From Alkalilimnicola sp. S0819 (GTDB lineage: Bacteria > Pseudomonadota > Gammaproteobacteria > Nitrococcales > WHIW01), in the NCBI RefSeq assembly GCF_009295635.1, contig NZ_WHIW01000012.1, positions 19,000 to 82,999 on the forward strand: a stretch of DNA of 64,000 nt, in the 5' to 3' direction. The notes below the pieces were generated by a model, which made no database searches, had not been told where the DNA came from, and worked only from the letters and a program-made list of their open reading frames with translations. Below are positions 1 to 9,087 of this stretch, one piece after another (the first letter of the stretch is position 1; each line of letters opens with the position of its first letter). A program made the translations under genes and the position numbers.

Positions 1-306
1 CGAGAGGCGGTGGAGCTGTTCTGTTATCGCGCGCGGCGGGAGTTGGGGGACCTGGTCGCGGCCATGGGCGGGCTGGATGCCCTGGTGTTCACCGCCGGCA
101 TCGGCGAGAACAGTGCCGAGATCCGCGCCGGTATCGCCGGCTCCCTGGGCTGGCTGGGCCTGGAGCTGGATCGCGTCGCCAACGACAGGGGCGAAATGCG
201 GATCAGTGCGGCCGGCAGCCGTGTGTCCTGCTGGACCCTGGCCACCGACGAGGAGGGCATGATTGCCCGCCACACCCTCGCCCTGGTAGAGCCGGTCGGT
301 CGCTGA
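1..306 (+). CDS. ackA: Acetate kinase, C-terminal part (cut by window edge)
   Basis: This is the carboxy-terminal end of acetate kinase, the cytoplasmic enzyme interconverting acetyl phosphate plus ADP with acetate plus ATP. The frame is open from the first base and gives about 101 residues before TGA. The family is about 400 residues long, so roughly three quarters of the gene lies upstream of the window. The conserved block GGLDALVFTAGIGENS, which forms part of the nucleotide-binding half of the acetate kinase fold, is present and intact. The next gene starts shortly downstream on the same strand. The family call is firm; whether phosphate acetyltransferase (pta) lies upstream cannot be seen. 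Confidence 0.9.
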   Translation, partial: REAVELFCYRARRELGDLVAAMGGLDALVFTAGIGENSAEIRAGIAGSLGWLGLELDRVANDRGEMRISAAGSRVSCWTLATDEEGMIARHTLALVEPVGR

Positions 307-329
307 CCGCACCTGCCGCCTGCGTCTTC

Positions 330-2759
330 TTGTGCGATACTGCGTGCCATTGGACGGTACGGGACGAGGCAGAGGCACCAGTGGAGGCAGAGGCACCAGC
401 GCCCGCGGAGCAGGGCAACGACAACAAGGCGCTGCACGACGGCGCTACCTGGGTGGATGCGGGCTGGAAGCAGCCCAACTTCGGCGCCGAGCTGCGATCC
501 CGGGAGGTGGAGGAAGCCACCTCCCGGGAACGCATCCAGGGGCTTTTCCAGCTCAACTACTACGGCCTGTCGGCCACCACGGTCGTCGCTTTGCTGAGCA
601 CGCTGGCGCTGAGCCTGCGCGGGATTCTCTGGGCGCTGCCCTGGTGCGTGCTGATGCTGCTGATCGTTGCCGTGCGCTGGTGGGTATGTCGGCGCTTCTT
701 CGCCCAGCCTGCAGCCTTCGAGGCCCTGTCCGGCTGGGCGCGGCGGGCGGTGTTGATGTCCGCGGTGCAGGGCAGTGCCTGGGCGCTGCTGGTGCCCATA
801 GGCTGGTCCAGTGGAAACCCCTACGATTTTGCCGGCGTCATGTTCATTGCGGCCGGCTTCAGCTTCGGGGCGCTGGCCACGCTGGCCGCGCATCTGCCCG
901 CCTACCTGGCCTTTACCACGCCCATTTACCTGGCCAGCGGGCTGATCTTTCTGCTCGAACGCAGCGTAACCGGCGCGCTGCTGGCGCTGGTCGTTGGCGT
1001 CTTCGGCTTGATGACGGCCAATGCGGCGGGGGTTTCCACCGGCTTGCTCCTCAGTTCGCTGGCCGCCCGGCACCAGAATCGCGCACTGATTCGCACGCTC
1101 TCCGAAGAGAACGAGCGTGTCCAGGTGACGCTCGGCTCCATCGGCGAGGCGGTCTTCGCCACGGACCCCGAGGGGCTGCTTACCTACCTCAATCCCCATG
1201 CGGAAACCCTCACCGGCTGGTCACTGGCGGAGGCCCGCGGTCAACGCCTGGCCGAGGTGTTCCGGCTGCTCAATGAGACCAGCCGTGAGCCGGTGGGCGA
1301 CCTGGTGGCGGACTGTCTGGCGCATGACGGGCCGCTCAGCCCCGATGGCGAAGTGGCGTTGCTGGATCGCAGCGGGGACCGGGAATATTCGGTGGAAGTC
1401 AGTGTCTCGCCGATCCGCGACTATGAACGGCGGATTCGGGGTGTGGTCATCGTCGCCCACGATGTGACCGATTTGCGGCACATGGCGCGAATGATGTCCT
1501 ACCAGGCCAATCACGATCCGCTCACCGGCCTGGTCAATCGCCGGGAATTCGAGCGCCGCCTGCGCGAGGCCCTGGACGAGGCCAATCATGGCGGTCGTGA
1601 GCACGCCCTGTGCTACGTGGACCTGGACCAGTTCAAGGTGGTCAACGATACCTGTGGCCACATGGCCGGTGACCAGTTGCTCACCCGGCTGAGCGCGGTG
1701 CTGCGCCAGCACGTACGTGATTGTGACACGCTCGCCCGGCTTGGGGGGGACGAGTTCGGCCTGCTGTTGAAGAACTGTGACCTGGAACTGGCCGGGGCGC
1801 TGGCGAGCGAGTTGTTGGAGGTCATCAGCGGTTTTCGCTTCAGTTGGGACGACAAGGTCTTCCAACTGGGTGCGAGCATCGGCGTGGCGGCCATTCACCG
1901 GGGCAGTACTCCCACCCAGGTGTTGGCGGCCGCGGATTCCGCCTGCTACGTCGCCAAGGACGAGGGGCGCAATCGGGTGCATATCGTTTACCCGGACGAC
2001 GAGGAGGTGAGCAGCCGCCACGGCCAGATGCGGCTGGTCAGCGAGATCCACCGCGCCCTGGAGGAAGATCGTTTCCAGCTGCGCTACCAGCGCATCGAAT
2101 CATTGAAGACCCCGGGGCGCTCCCATGCCGAGATTCTGCTCAGCATGCAGGCGGAGGATGGCAGCGTGCTCGCGCCGGGGCAGTTCCTGCCCGCCGCCGA
2201 GCGTTACAGCATGATGGCCGGGGTGGATCGGTGGGTGGTGAGCCGCGCCTTCCGGCAGTTGCAGCACAGCCCCGTGCTGCAGCAGGTGGAGCAGTTGGCC
2301 ATCAACCTTTCCGGGCAGTCGCTGAGCAGCGAGCAGTTCGCCTTTTTCGTGGCCGAGGAACTGGAGCGCAGCGGTGTGGATGCGCGGCGGATCTGTTTTG
2401 AGATCACCGAAACGGCGGCCATTGCCAATCTGGCACGGGCGCAGGAGTTTATCCGCACGCTGCGGGCACGGGGTTGTCGCTTCGCGCTGGATGATTTCGG
2501 CAGCGGGCTGAGCTCCTTTGCTTACCTGCGCTCCCTGCCGGTGGATTACCTGAAGATCGACGGCGCCTTCGTGCGCAACATGAGCAAGGATGCCATCGAT
2601 CGGGCGATGGTGGTGTCGATCAATGAGGTGGGCCATGTGATGGGCATCGAGACCATTGCCGAATTCGTGGAGGATGCGGCGACCCGGGAACTATTGCGCG
2701 AGCTGGGTGTGGACTACGTCCAGGGCTACGGCATTCACAAGCCCGAACCGCTGCCCTGA
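330..2759 (+). CDS. Membrane-bound PAS-GGDEF-EAL cyclic-di-GMP turnover protein
   Basis: This is a bifunctional-type cyclic-di-GMP protein in the inner membrane. In the 809-residue reading, residues about 75-245 form several hydrophobic helices, 262-385 a PAS-like domain, 395-555 a GGDEF domain with intact GGDEF at 472-476, and 575-805 an EAL domain. An RxxD inhibitory site (R463, D466) lies five residues before GGDEF, suggesting product feedback. The EAL signature reads EIL at 601-603, but the other metal and catalytic positions (N659, E691, D721-D722, K742, E778) are present, so phosphodiesterase activity is plausible. The start is uncertain: TTG at 330 gives the longest frame and GTG at 381 is an alternative. 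No dedicated partner gene is adjacent. Confidence 0.9.
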   Translation: MCDTACHWTVRDEAEAPVEAEAPAPAEQGNDNKALHDGATWVDAGWKQPNFGAELRSREVEEATSRERIQGLFQLNYYGLSATTVVALLSTLALSLRGILWALPWCVLMLLIVAVRWWVCRRFFAQPAAFEALSGWARRAVLMSAVQGSAWALLVPIGWSSGNPYDFAGVMFIAAGFSFGALATLAAHLPAYLAFTTPIYLASGLIFLLERSVTGALLALVVGVFGLMTANAAGVSTGLLLSSLAARHQNRALIRTLSEENERVQVTLGSIGEAVFATDPEGLLTYLNPHAETLTGWSLAEARGQRLAEVFRLLNETSREPVGDLVADCLAHDGPLSPDGEVALLDRSGDREYSVEVSVSPIRDYERRIRGVVIVAHDVTDLRHMARMMSYQANHDPLTGLVNRREFERRLREALDEANHGGREHALCYVDLDQFKVVNDTCGHMAGDQLLTRLSAVLRQHVRDCDTLARLGGDEFGLLLKNCDLELAGALASELLEVISGFRFSWDDKVFQLGASIGVAAIHRGSTPTQVLAAADSACYVAKDEGRNRVHIVYPDDEEVSSRHGQMRLVSEIHRALEEDRFQLRYQRIESLKTPGRSHAEILLSMQAEDGSVLAPGQFLPAAERYSMMAGVDRWVVSRAFRQLQHSPVLQQVEQLAINLSGQSLSSEQFAFFVAEELERSGVDARRICFEITETAAIANLARAQEFIRTLRARGCRFALDDFGSGLSSFAYLRSLPVDYLKIDGAFVRNMSKDAIDRAMVVSINEVGHVMGIETIAEFVEDAATRELLRELGVDYVQGYGIHKPEPLP

Positions 2760-2773
2760 GCGCTTTTCCGTCG

Positions 2774-2801
2774 GGAGCCGCGGTTAATTCACCGCGGCTC
2801 C
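2774..2801. terminator. Stem-loop between convergent GGDEF/EAL gene and cysQ
   Basis: An 11-bp perfect inverted repeat with a 6-nt loop (arms 2774-2784 and 2791-2801) sits where the two genes converge and overlaps the last codons of cysQ. There is no strong T run, so a bidirectional terminator role is inferred from position and stem strength only. Confidence 0.4.
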
Positions 2802-3610
2802 ACCGTGAACCCTTCCAGGTACTGCCCCCAGTCGTAATCCGGGTCCCCCACCACCAGAAAATCCGAATTCAACAGGGATTCCTTGCCGTTGTAGGGCAGG
2901 GGTTGCAGCGCCAGGTCGGTGACCCGGCCGCCGGCGGCTTCCACCACCGCCTGGGCGGCGGCGGTGTCCCATTCCGAGGTGGGGCCGAAGCGCGGGTAGA
3001 GGTCCGCCGCGCCTTCCGCCACCAGGCAGAATTTCAGCGAGCTGGCCATGGACGTGGTTTCGTGCGCCGGCAGGCGCTCGAGCAGGGTTTCGGTGGCGCC
3101 GCTACGGTGGGAGCGGCTGACCACCAGGTTCATGGGTGAGGCGACCGGGCGGGTGCGCAGGGCTTCGGTGCCCTGCGCGGTGCCCAGCCAGGCGCCCACG
3201 TCCAGGGCGCCGTAGTAGCAGCGATCGAGCACCGGCGCGTAGACCACGCCCAGCACCGGGCGGCCGTGCTCCATCAGGGCGATATTGACGGTGAATTCGC
3301 CGTTGCGCTTGATGAATTCCTTGGTGCCGTCCAGTGGGTCGATCAGCCAGTAGCGCTCCCAGTGCCGGCGCTCCTCGAAGGGGACGGCGCGGCCTTCTTC
3401 GGAGAGCAGCGGGATGTCTGGGGCCAGTTCGGCGAGCCCCGCGGCCAGGATGTGGTGGGCGGCGCGGTCCGCCTGGGTCAGCGGCGAGTCGTCGTCCTTG
3501 TGCTCCACGCCCAAATCGTCCCGGCTATAGACCTCCAGAATGGCGATGCCTGCCCGGTGGGCCAGATGGCATAGCGGTTCCAGCAATTCCTTGCGTCGAG
3601 TGGTGTTCAT
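2789..3610 (-). CDS. cysQ: 3'(2'),5'-bisphosphate nucleotidase CysQ
   Basis: CysQ hydrolyses 3'-phosphoadenosine 5'-phosphate, the by-product of sulfate assimilation, to AMP. It belongs to the lithium-sensitive inositol monophosphatase-like phosphatases. The 273-residue protein has the paired acidic metal ligands E71-E72, the DPLDGT motif at 91-96, and the downstream WDTAAA motif with a third metal ligand. All Mg2+ ligands expected for the family are present. Its ATG overlaps the stop of nudE (ATGA), so the two are translationally coupled in the order nudE-cysQ, a common gammaproteobacterial arrangement. Confidence 0.93.
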   Translation of the reverse strand: MNTTRRKELLEPLCHLAHRAGIAILEVYSRDDLGVEHKDDDSPLTQADRAAHHILAAGLAELAPDIPLLSEEGRAVPFEERRHWERYWLIDPLDGTKEFIKRNGEFTVNIALMEHGRPVLGVVYAPVLDRCYYGALDVGAWLGTAQGTEALRTRPVASPMNLVVSRSHRSGATETLLERLPAHETTSMASSLKFCLVAEGAADLYPRFGPTSEWDTAAAQAVVEAAGGRVTDLALQPLPYNGKESLLNSDFLVVGDPDYDWGQYLEGFTVEPR

Positions 3611-4173
3611 GCTTGTTGTTCTTCCTTTTCCAACAGTTCCCGCGCCAGATAAAGCGCGGCCAGGCTGCGTGCTTCGTGAAAATCCTCGCGCTGCGCCAGC
3701 TCGCTGATTGCATCCAACGGCCAGGGCTGCACTTCGATGGGTTCGGGCTCGTCGCCCTCCAGCGGGCTGTGGTAGAGATCCCGGGCGAGGATCAGCTGGG
3801 TGCGGTGCGACATATAGCCCGGCGCCACGCTCACCGTGCGCAGGTGAATGAGGCTGCGAGCGCCCAGGCCTACTTCCTCGCGCAGTTCCCGGTCGGCGGC
3901 GGCCAGGGGGGCTTCGCCCGGCTCCACGCGGCCCTTGGGCAGGGCGAGCACATAATCATCAGTGCCGGCGGCGTACTCACGGATCAAGAGCACTTCCCGC
4001 TCGGCGGTGATCGGCACCACCAGCACCGCGCCCCCGCCGGAGCCGGCCAGCCGCTCATAGACGCGCTCCTCGCCGTTGGCGAAGCGCAGGTCCAGGGCTT
4101 CCACATGGAACAGCCGCGATCGGGCGACGCTGCGACGAGCAAGAATGTGGGGCTTCTTTGGCATGGTGTGCAT
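3607..4173 (-). CDS. nudE: ADP compounds hydrolase NudE (Nudix)
   Basis: NudE is a Nudix hydrolase acting on ADP-ribose, Ap3A and NADH-type dinucleotides. The canonical Nudix box runs from G81 to L103 (G-x5-E-x7-REL-REE-VGL), so every Mg2+-binding residue is in place. ATG at 4173 was chosen over longer frames because GGAG lies 6 nt upstream and it gives 188 residues, close to E. coli NudE; ATG at 4164 is an in-frame alternative. The gene overlaps cysQ by 4 nt and is divergent from yrfG across 52 bp. Confidence 0.9.
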   Translation of the reverse strand: MHTMPKKPHILARRSVARSRLFHVEALDLRFANGEERVYERLAGSGGGAVLVVPITAEREVLLIREYAAGTDDYVLALPKGRVEPGEAPLAAADRELREEVGLGARSLIHLRTVSVAPGYMSHRTQLILARDLYHSPLEGDEPEPIEVQPWPLDAISELAQREDFHEARSLAALYLARELLEKEEQQA

Positions 4174-4195
4174 TGTACACTCCGCAATCTTTGTC

Positions 4196-4213
4196 TGTAG
4201 GAGCGGCTGGCTC
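4196..4213 (+). repeat. Degenerate REP-like half-site in nudE-yrfG intergenic region
   Basis: The sequence TGTAGGAGCGGCT followed by GGCTC matches the core of the REP family seen at 11909 and 18473 but lacks the rest of the palindrome. It lies just upstream of the yrfG ribosome binding site. Confidence 0.4.
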
Positions 4214-4225
4214 TGGAGAGGTGAC

Positions 4226-4882
4226 ATGCTGGACTGGGCCCATATCGACACCGTGCTGCTGGACATGGACGGCACGCTGCTGGATCTGCACTTCGACAAT
4301 TTCTTCTGGCTGGAGCACGTGCCTCGGCGCCATGCCGAGCGCCAGGGTTGGAGCCTGGAGCGGGCGAAGGCGGATCTGTTCCCGCGCATGAAGGCGGTGG
4401 AGGGCACCATCGACTGGTATTGCCTGGATTACTGGAGCCGGGAGCTGGATCTGCCCATCGCGCGTCTGAAACGTGAGGTGCAGGATCTGATCATGTTCCG
4501 GCCCCAGGCGGATCTTTTCCTGCGGCGCCTGCAGCGGGCGAGCAAGCGTCGGGTGTTGGTGACCAATGCGCACCGGGATGCGCTGGCACTGAAACTCGAG
4601 CGCACGGAACTGGCCAACCATGTGGACGTGTTGATCAGCTCGCACGACTACGGACTGCCCAAGGAGGACCAGCGCTTCTGGGACGCCTTGCGCGCCCAGG
4701 TGCCTTTCGACCCGGCGCGCACGGTGTTGCTGGATGACAGCCCTCGGGTGCTGGCCTCGGCGCGGCGATACGGGATTGCGCATTTGCTGGGGGTGGTGGA
4801 GCCGGACAGTAGGGCGCCGGCCAAGGAATGGGTGGAGTTCGCGGCTGTGGAGAGCTTTGCGGCGTTGGCGGAAGGCTTGTGA
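4226..4882 (+). CDS. yrfG: HAD-family GMP/IMP nucleotidase (YrfG-like)
   Basis: This is a haloacid dehalogenase-superfamily phosphatase resembling E. coli YrfG, a 5'-nucleotidase preferring GMP and IMP. The nucleophile motif DMDGTLLD is at residues 13-20. Motif II is VTNAH and the acidic motif is LLDDSPRVL, with a Lys between them for the phosphate (GLPKED). The chosen ATG gives 218 residues, close to the family's ~222, and is preceded by GGAGAGG. The gene is divergent from nudE-cysQ, a common neighbourhood for yrfG. Substrate specificity is inferred from the family only. Confidence 0.85.
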   Translation: MLDWAHIDTVLLDMDGTLLDLHFDNFFWLEHVPRRHAERQGWSLERAKADLFPRMKAVEGTIDWYCLDYWSRELDLPIARLKREVQDLIMFRPQADLFLRRLQRASKRRVLVTNAHRDALALKLERTELANHVDVLISSHDYGLPKEDQRFWDALRAQVPFDPARTVLLDDSPRVLASARRYGIAHLLGVVEPDSRAPAKEWVEFAAVESFAALAEGL

Positions 4883-4959
4883 AAGCGATGGCGGCCTGAG
4901 TCGCCGTCCTTGCCATTAGCCCCGCCCGCCCCGGCGCCGGAGGGCGAGCGGTGCGGCGT

Positions 4960-5751
4960 TCAGCCCCGATTCAGCGGCTCCAATTGCACGCCCTCCGGGG
5001 TCATGCGGCCGCGCACCCGCACGGTGCGTGTTTCCCCTTCCTCTCCCGGCCCCAGGACGGATAGCGCCTGACGGCTGGCCGCGTCGGTGGGACGCAGGTC
5101 CAGGCTCAGGGTGAAGTCGCCTTCGCGGCCCAGGTTCAGTGCTCCCTGGATCTCCAGGGGGCTGTCGCTGTTGCGGATCTCGCCGCGGCTGCCCTGTTCG
5201 GTGGGCTGCAGGCGCAGGCTCAAATTGCCCAGATTCAGGCCCGACCCCATGCGCAGGCGCGCCTCCCGCCAATCCACGACGCCGGCCAATTGCCGAATGA
5301 CGCCATCGCGCACGCTCAGCTCGCTCAGTTGTGCCTGCAGGCGGCCTTCCACCACCTCGGCGGGTATCAGCGGACTGTTCACCCAGCGCAACACTTCCCC
5401 CACGGGCAGATCGGCGCGCAGCATCTGCACATCGGCGCTGTGGCGGTTGGCGCTGCCGCGGGCGCGCAGCTCGCCGCCCGATGCCGTGGCGCGCACTTCG
5501 CCGCCCAGCCGGCCGGTCAGCAGATGCCGAGGGGCCAGATCCCAGGAAACGCCATCCAGGCGCAGATTCTGGTGGAGCACCACCGCCGCCTGGCCGGACC
5601 AGAGCTTGCCGCTCAGCCCGAAGGCTTCCACCGGCACCTGTCCGCCGAACCAGCGCCAGGCGTGGGCGGCGGGCAGATGCACCAGCAACCCGACCAGATA
5701 CACCAGCAGGCCGAAAAGAATCAGCGCGATGCCGCGACGCCCCATCTTCAT
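4960..5751 (-). CDS. gspN: Type II secretion system protein N
   Basis: GspN is an accessory inner-membrane protein of the type II secretion system. The 263-residue protein starts MKMGRRG, has one N-terminal transmembrane segment (about residues 8-28) and a long beta-rich periplasmic part ending in an RVRGRMTPEGVQLEPL strand pattern typical of the T2SN family. Its ATG overlaps the gspM stop (ATGA). It is the last gene of the twelve-gene operon. The 34 bp after it carry no clear terminator. GspN is the least conserved component and many species lack it. Confidence 0.88.
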   Translation of the reverse strand: MKMGRRGIALILFGLLVYLVGLLVHLPAAHAWRWFGGQVPVEAFGLSGKLWSGQAAVVLHQNLRLDGVSWDLAPRHLLTGRLGGEVRATASGGELRARGSANRHSADVQMLRADLPVGEVLRWVNSPLIPAEVVEGRLQAQLSELSVRDGVIRQLAGVVDWREARLRMGSGLNLGNLSLRLQPTEQGSRGEIRNSDSPLEIQGALNLGREGDFTLSLDLRPTDAASRQALSVLGPGEEGETRTVRVRGRMTPEGVQLEPLNRG

Positions 5752-6233
5752 TCCGCGGCCTCCAGGATGAGTTGCGCGTCCACCCGTCCGGTGGCCTCGG
5801 CACTGCGGAAGCTTGCCGTACTGGCGCGTATGCCGTGTTCGTTGCGCAGAACCACCAGCCAGCCGATCAGCGGGTCGAAGGGGGTGTTGTCGAAACTGAG
5901 CCGCACCTGCCGCTGGCCGCTGGATTCCACCCGCAGGCTCTCCTGCAAGCCGGCCGCCCGGGCGGCGGCATCGATGCGCGCGGCCAGGGAACGGCTGTCC
6001 TGCGGCCTTGCACCGTTGCCGGGCCCGCCACCCAGGGCGCGCACTTCCAGGGCGGCCTGGCGCATCCATTCCAGCGTGGCGCGCTCCTCGCGCACCTGTT
6101 CGCGCAGGCTGGCCACTTCACGGTGGGCGGGCAGCCACAGGGCGAAGACGTAGACGATCAGCCCCAGGGCGATGCCGCCGAGCAGCAGGGTAAGTTGTTC
6201 GCGGCGCTGCAGGCCTTGCCACCATTGCTTCAT
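5748..6233 (-). CDS. gspM: Type II secretion system protein M
   Basis: GspM is a bitopic inner-membrane protein of the type II secretion platform that pairs with GspL. The 161 residues show a short cytoplasmic start, one transmembrane helix (about 17-36), a coiled-coil-like stretch and a ferredoxin-like periplasmic domain. Its start overlaps the gspL stop and its stop overlaps the gspN start, so L-M-N are translationally coupled. Sequence conservation is low as usual for GspM, and the call rests on length, topology and operon position. Confidence 0.88.
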   Translation of the reverse strand: MKQWWQGLQRREQLTLLLGGIALGLIVYVFALWLPAHREVASLREQVREERATLEWMRQAALEVRALGGGPGNGARPQDSRSLAARIDAAARAAGLQESLRVESSGQRQVRLSFDNTPFDPLIGWLVVLRNEHGIRASTASFRSAEATGRVDAQLILEAAE

Positions 6234-7453
6234 GAGCCGCTCTCCAGATGCAGCAGAGCCTTGATGCGCTCACCCTCGGATTGCGCCGAGCGGGTCTCGG
6301 CGCGCAGGCCTTCCAGGCCGTCCAGGGTCGATTGCAGCGTGTCCAGCTGTTCGATGCCAGCGGCGCTGAGCTCCAGGTCCAGCGCGCCGGCCTGATAGCG
6401 CAGCCCCCGCAGGCGCACTTCCCCGGCGCGGTTCAGCGCCGGGCCCGCGGCGTCGAGCATGGGCAGCAGCCCGCGGGACTCGCCGCCACCGCCGCGCAGG
6501 GCGGCGAGTCGGCTTTCCATCTGACGGCGCGGGTAGAGCACCCGACTGCTCTCGGGGAAAGCCTGGCGGTAGATGTTTTCCACCTGGGCGGTGAGCTCGC
6601 GGTATTCGCCTTGCAGCTTCCAGCGCTCCATCAGGGCGGCCCCGGTGTCCACCAGCGCCCAGGCCAGCAGCAGACCGGCGGCGAGCTTCCAGCGAGCCCA
6701 TTCCCCGCCTCCCTGGCCGCGCGGCGCATAGGCACCACTGAGCAGGGGGATGGCGTGCTGGCGCTGCAGCCCGGCGGCGAGCAGGGCGTGGGCGTCATCG
6801 GTGGGAATGCGCTCCACCCGCAGGGGCAGGTCCAGGGCCAGTTCGTCGGCTTCCCGCAGGGCGTCCACGTGGTAGACATCCAGCGCCTCGGGGGGCTGTT
6901 CGCCGGCCTCTTCCAGGGCGCCTTCCAGGAAGAATTTCAGTGTGTCCCGATCGCCGCCGAAACCGGCCTGGGGGGCGGTGCGCAGCAAAAAGCGCTCGCC
7001 GTCCAGCAGCAGGCTCCAGTGCTCGGGGGCGAGCGGCAGGGATTGCACGTCGGGGTAGAGCTGCTCCAGGCGCAGGCCGGCCTCGGCGGCGGCGTCGCGC
7101 CAGCGCTCCAGCACGCTGCGGGCAATCACCGCCACGGCGTAGCGCTCGTCGGCGAGCTTGGGACCGAGCGCGAAGTGCTGTTCTTCCACGTCGCCGGAAA
7201 TCTGTTCTTCCAGGGCGTAGGGCAGGGCCTGCAGCACCCGTTGACGGCTCTGGCCGGGGATACGGACGTCGGTGAGCAGCAGGTCGGTGGCGGGCAGCAG
7301 GCCGATGACCCCGTGGCCACGGGCCGCCTCGGCGGCCTGTTGCAGGCTGCCCTGTTCGCCGGTGCCCTGGATTTCGCCCTGTTCGTTCAGGGAAAACCAG
7401 TGCGCCGCCTGCGTGGGATCGGAGGCGAAGCGGATGATCAGACTCGGCCGCAT
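6230..7453 (-). CDS. gspL: Type II secretion system protein L
   Basis: GspL links the cytoplasmic ATPase GspE to the membrane platform. The 407-residue protein has an actin-like cytoplasmic domain (about 1-250), a transmembrane helix (about 265-285 in a WKLAAGLLLAWALVDTGAAL stretch) and a periplasmic ferredoxin-like domain that would contact GspM. A 108-bp gap separates it from gspK, the largest spacing in the distal half of the operon. No strong ribosome binding site is visible before the ATG. Confidence 0.92.
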   Translation of the reverse strand: MRPSLIIRFASDPTQAAHWFSLNEQGEIQGTGEQGSLQQAAEAARGHGVIGLLPATDLLLTDVRIPGQSRQRVLQALPYALEEQISGDVEEQHFALGPKLADERYAVAVIARSVLERWRDAAAEAGLRLEQLYPDVQSLPLAPEHWSLLLDGERFLLRTAPQAGFGGDRDTLKFFLEGALEEAGEQPPEALDVYHVDALREADELALDLPLRVERIPTDDAHALLAAGLQRQHAIPLLSGAYAPRGQGGGEWARWKLAAGLLLAWALVDTGAALMERWKLQGEYRELTAQVENIYRQAFPESSRVLYPRRQMESRLAALRGGGGESRGLLPMLDAAGPALNRAGEVRLRGLRYQAGALDLELSAAGIEQLDTLQSTLDGLEGLRAETRSAQSEGERIKALLHLESGS

Positions 7454-7561
7454 GTTCTTGTTCTTTCAGGTTCGGGAAAGGGCATTGTGGCGGAAATCCT
7501 TCGGCCTCGCCAGCGTGCTGCGTATGGGTGTTCCCTCTCAGATAAGGGGTGCGGGGCGAGG

Positions 7562-8491
7562 CTACAAGACGCCGGAACCGCGGGCCAGGATCTTCAGCCC
7601 CCCCTGGGCGCCGCGCTGGATGTGGCTGGTCAGTTCCGCGCGGCTGCGGCCCAGTTCCACGCTGGCGCGCAGCTCGAAATGCCGAGAGCCGGTGGACAGG
7701 CTGTCCGCGGCCACCTGACGCCCGGCGAACACCGCCGATTGCAGCAGGCTGTCCACGGACTCGAAGCCGTTCTCGGGGCGCACTTCCAGCAACTGCTCGC
7801 CCTGGGCGAGGTTCAGGTCGTCGGCGAGGCTGGCGAGCAGCGGGGCGCCGGCGGTGTTGATGTTCAGCGTGGTCTGGCCGGGCAGCACGGTGAGCAAGGG
7901 CGCCAGGCGCTCGTAGACGCGCGGGGTCACCCCTTCCACCATGCGCAGCTCCGTGAGGCTGCGCATGGGGCCGTTGGCGGGCCGGTAGGCCGGGTCCTTG
8001 CGGGTGTAGACATCGTCCTCGGCGCCGCCCGGGTAGCGGGTGTCCTGGTTCGGGTCCAGCCAGTCCACCACCGCATCGGCGATCAGCGGGTCCAGCTCCA
8101 GCAGTCGCAGCAGATTGCGAAAGCGCTGCAGCTGGCTTTCCACCGGTTCGCCGGCGGCGTTCACCAGGTTGTTCAGGTTGAAGCGCCCCTGCAGATCTTC
8201 CAGATACAGCAGGATGTCCGCGCCCTCGAAGTTCAGCGGCAGCGGCCCCTGGGCCCAGGGTTCGGCCAGATGGTCGTGGGGGCCGGAGCGCAGATCCGCG
8301 GCGAGGATGTCCATGGCGAAGCTCTCCGAGGCCAGGGCATAGGCGTAGGCCTGGTCGCGGGCGAAGATGTTCTGGCTGCGGCGTATGTCCACCTGCTGGC
8401 GGTCGATCATGGCGATGGCGGCGGTGGCGGCCACGGCCACCACCAGCAGGGCGGTGATCAGGGCGATGCCGGATTGACGTGCGCTGCGCAT
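7562..8491 (-). CDS. gspK: Type II secretion minor pseudopilin K
   Basis: GspK caps the pseudopilus tip together with GspI and GspJ. The 309-residue protein begins with a short basic leader and a GIALITALLVVAVAATAAIA hydrophobic segment processed by prepilin peptidase. The mature +5 position is not Glu, which is characteristic of GspK. The large alpha domain and the repeated LNINTA-type helix-hairpin segment follow. Its ATG overlaps the gspJ stop, consistent with coupled translation in the order J-K. Confidence 0.92.
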   Translation of the reverse strand: MRSARQSGIALITALLVVAVAATAAIAMIDRQQVDIRRSQNIFARDQAYAYALASESFAMDILAADLRSGPHDHLAEPWAQGPLPLNFEGADILLYLEDLQGRFNLNNLVNAAGEPVESQLQRFRNLLRLLELDPLIADAVVDWLDPNQDTRYPGGAEDDVYTRKDPAYRPANGPMRSLTELRMVEGVTPRVYERLAPLLTVLPGQTTLNINTAGAPLLASLADDLNLAQGEQLLEVRPENGFESVDSLLQSAVFAGRQVAADSLSTGSRHFELRASVELGRSRAELTSHIQRGAQGGLKILARGSGVL

Positions 8492-9087
8492 CAGTAGGCC
8501 AAGGGGAACAGACGGGTGATTTCGCCGTAGTCGCTGAGCTCCAGGCTCAGCTCCACGGCACGGGGCAGGGAGGGGGGCGTGCCCTGGGCCACCGGCGGCG
8601 GCCAGTCATTGAGCCAGCGCTCATCGCTGGTGAGGAAACGAAATTCCAGCGATTCCACCTGGTCGAGCAGGGCGGATTCGAAATGCTCCGGGTCCATGGA
8701 TTGGTCCAGTGTGGACCAGTAACCGCGATAGAGCTGCCCGTCCTCCAGGCGGTAGTCCACTCGCAGCAGGCTGCTGCGCGGCAGCTGCAGCGGGTTGGCG
8801 CGGCCGGCGCGGGTGAAGCGCAGGGTCTGCAACTCGGTGAGCAGTGCCGGCTGACGGTCGCCGTAACGATCGCGAATGGGGCGGTCTATGGCCTGGCGCA
8901 GGTCATTTTCCATGATGAGGAAGGCTTTCTGCAGGGCGCCCAGGCGCTCGGCCTGGGCCTGGCTGCGGTCGCGGGCGGCGAGCACCGTCTGCAAGCCGCC
9001 GTAGGCCATGGCGGAGACGAAGCCGAAGATGGCCAGGGCCACCAGCAGCTCGATCAGGGTGAAGCCTTTCGCCCGCCGCAGGATCAT
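8491..9087 (-). CDS. gspJ: Type II secretion minor pseudopilin J
   Basis: GspJ is a minor pseudopilin of the type II secretion tip complex. The 198 residues start with the leader MILRRAKG followed by FTLIELLVALAIF, a textbook prepilin cleavage site with Glu at mature position 5. The remaining beta-rich domain matches the family length. The start overlaps the gspI stop (ATGA) and the stop overlaps the gspK start. No prepilin peptidase gene is in the window, so processing depends on one encoded elsewhere. Confidence 0.93.
   Translation of the reverse strand: MILRRAKGFTLIELLVALAIFGFVSAMAYGGLQTVLAARDRSQAQAERLGALQKAFLIMENDLRQAIDRPIRDRYGDRQPALLTELQTLRFTRAGRANPLQLPRSSLLRVDYRLEDGQLYRGYWSTLDQSMDPEHFESALLDQVESLEFRFLTSDERWLNDWPPPVAQGTPPSLPRAVELSLELSDYGEITRLFPLAY

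Noticed and set aside
24..1199. Open frame antisense to ackA and the GGDEF/EAL gene
   Set aside because: Both sense genes are supported by conserved motifs; composition is shadow-like.
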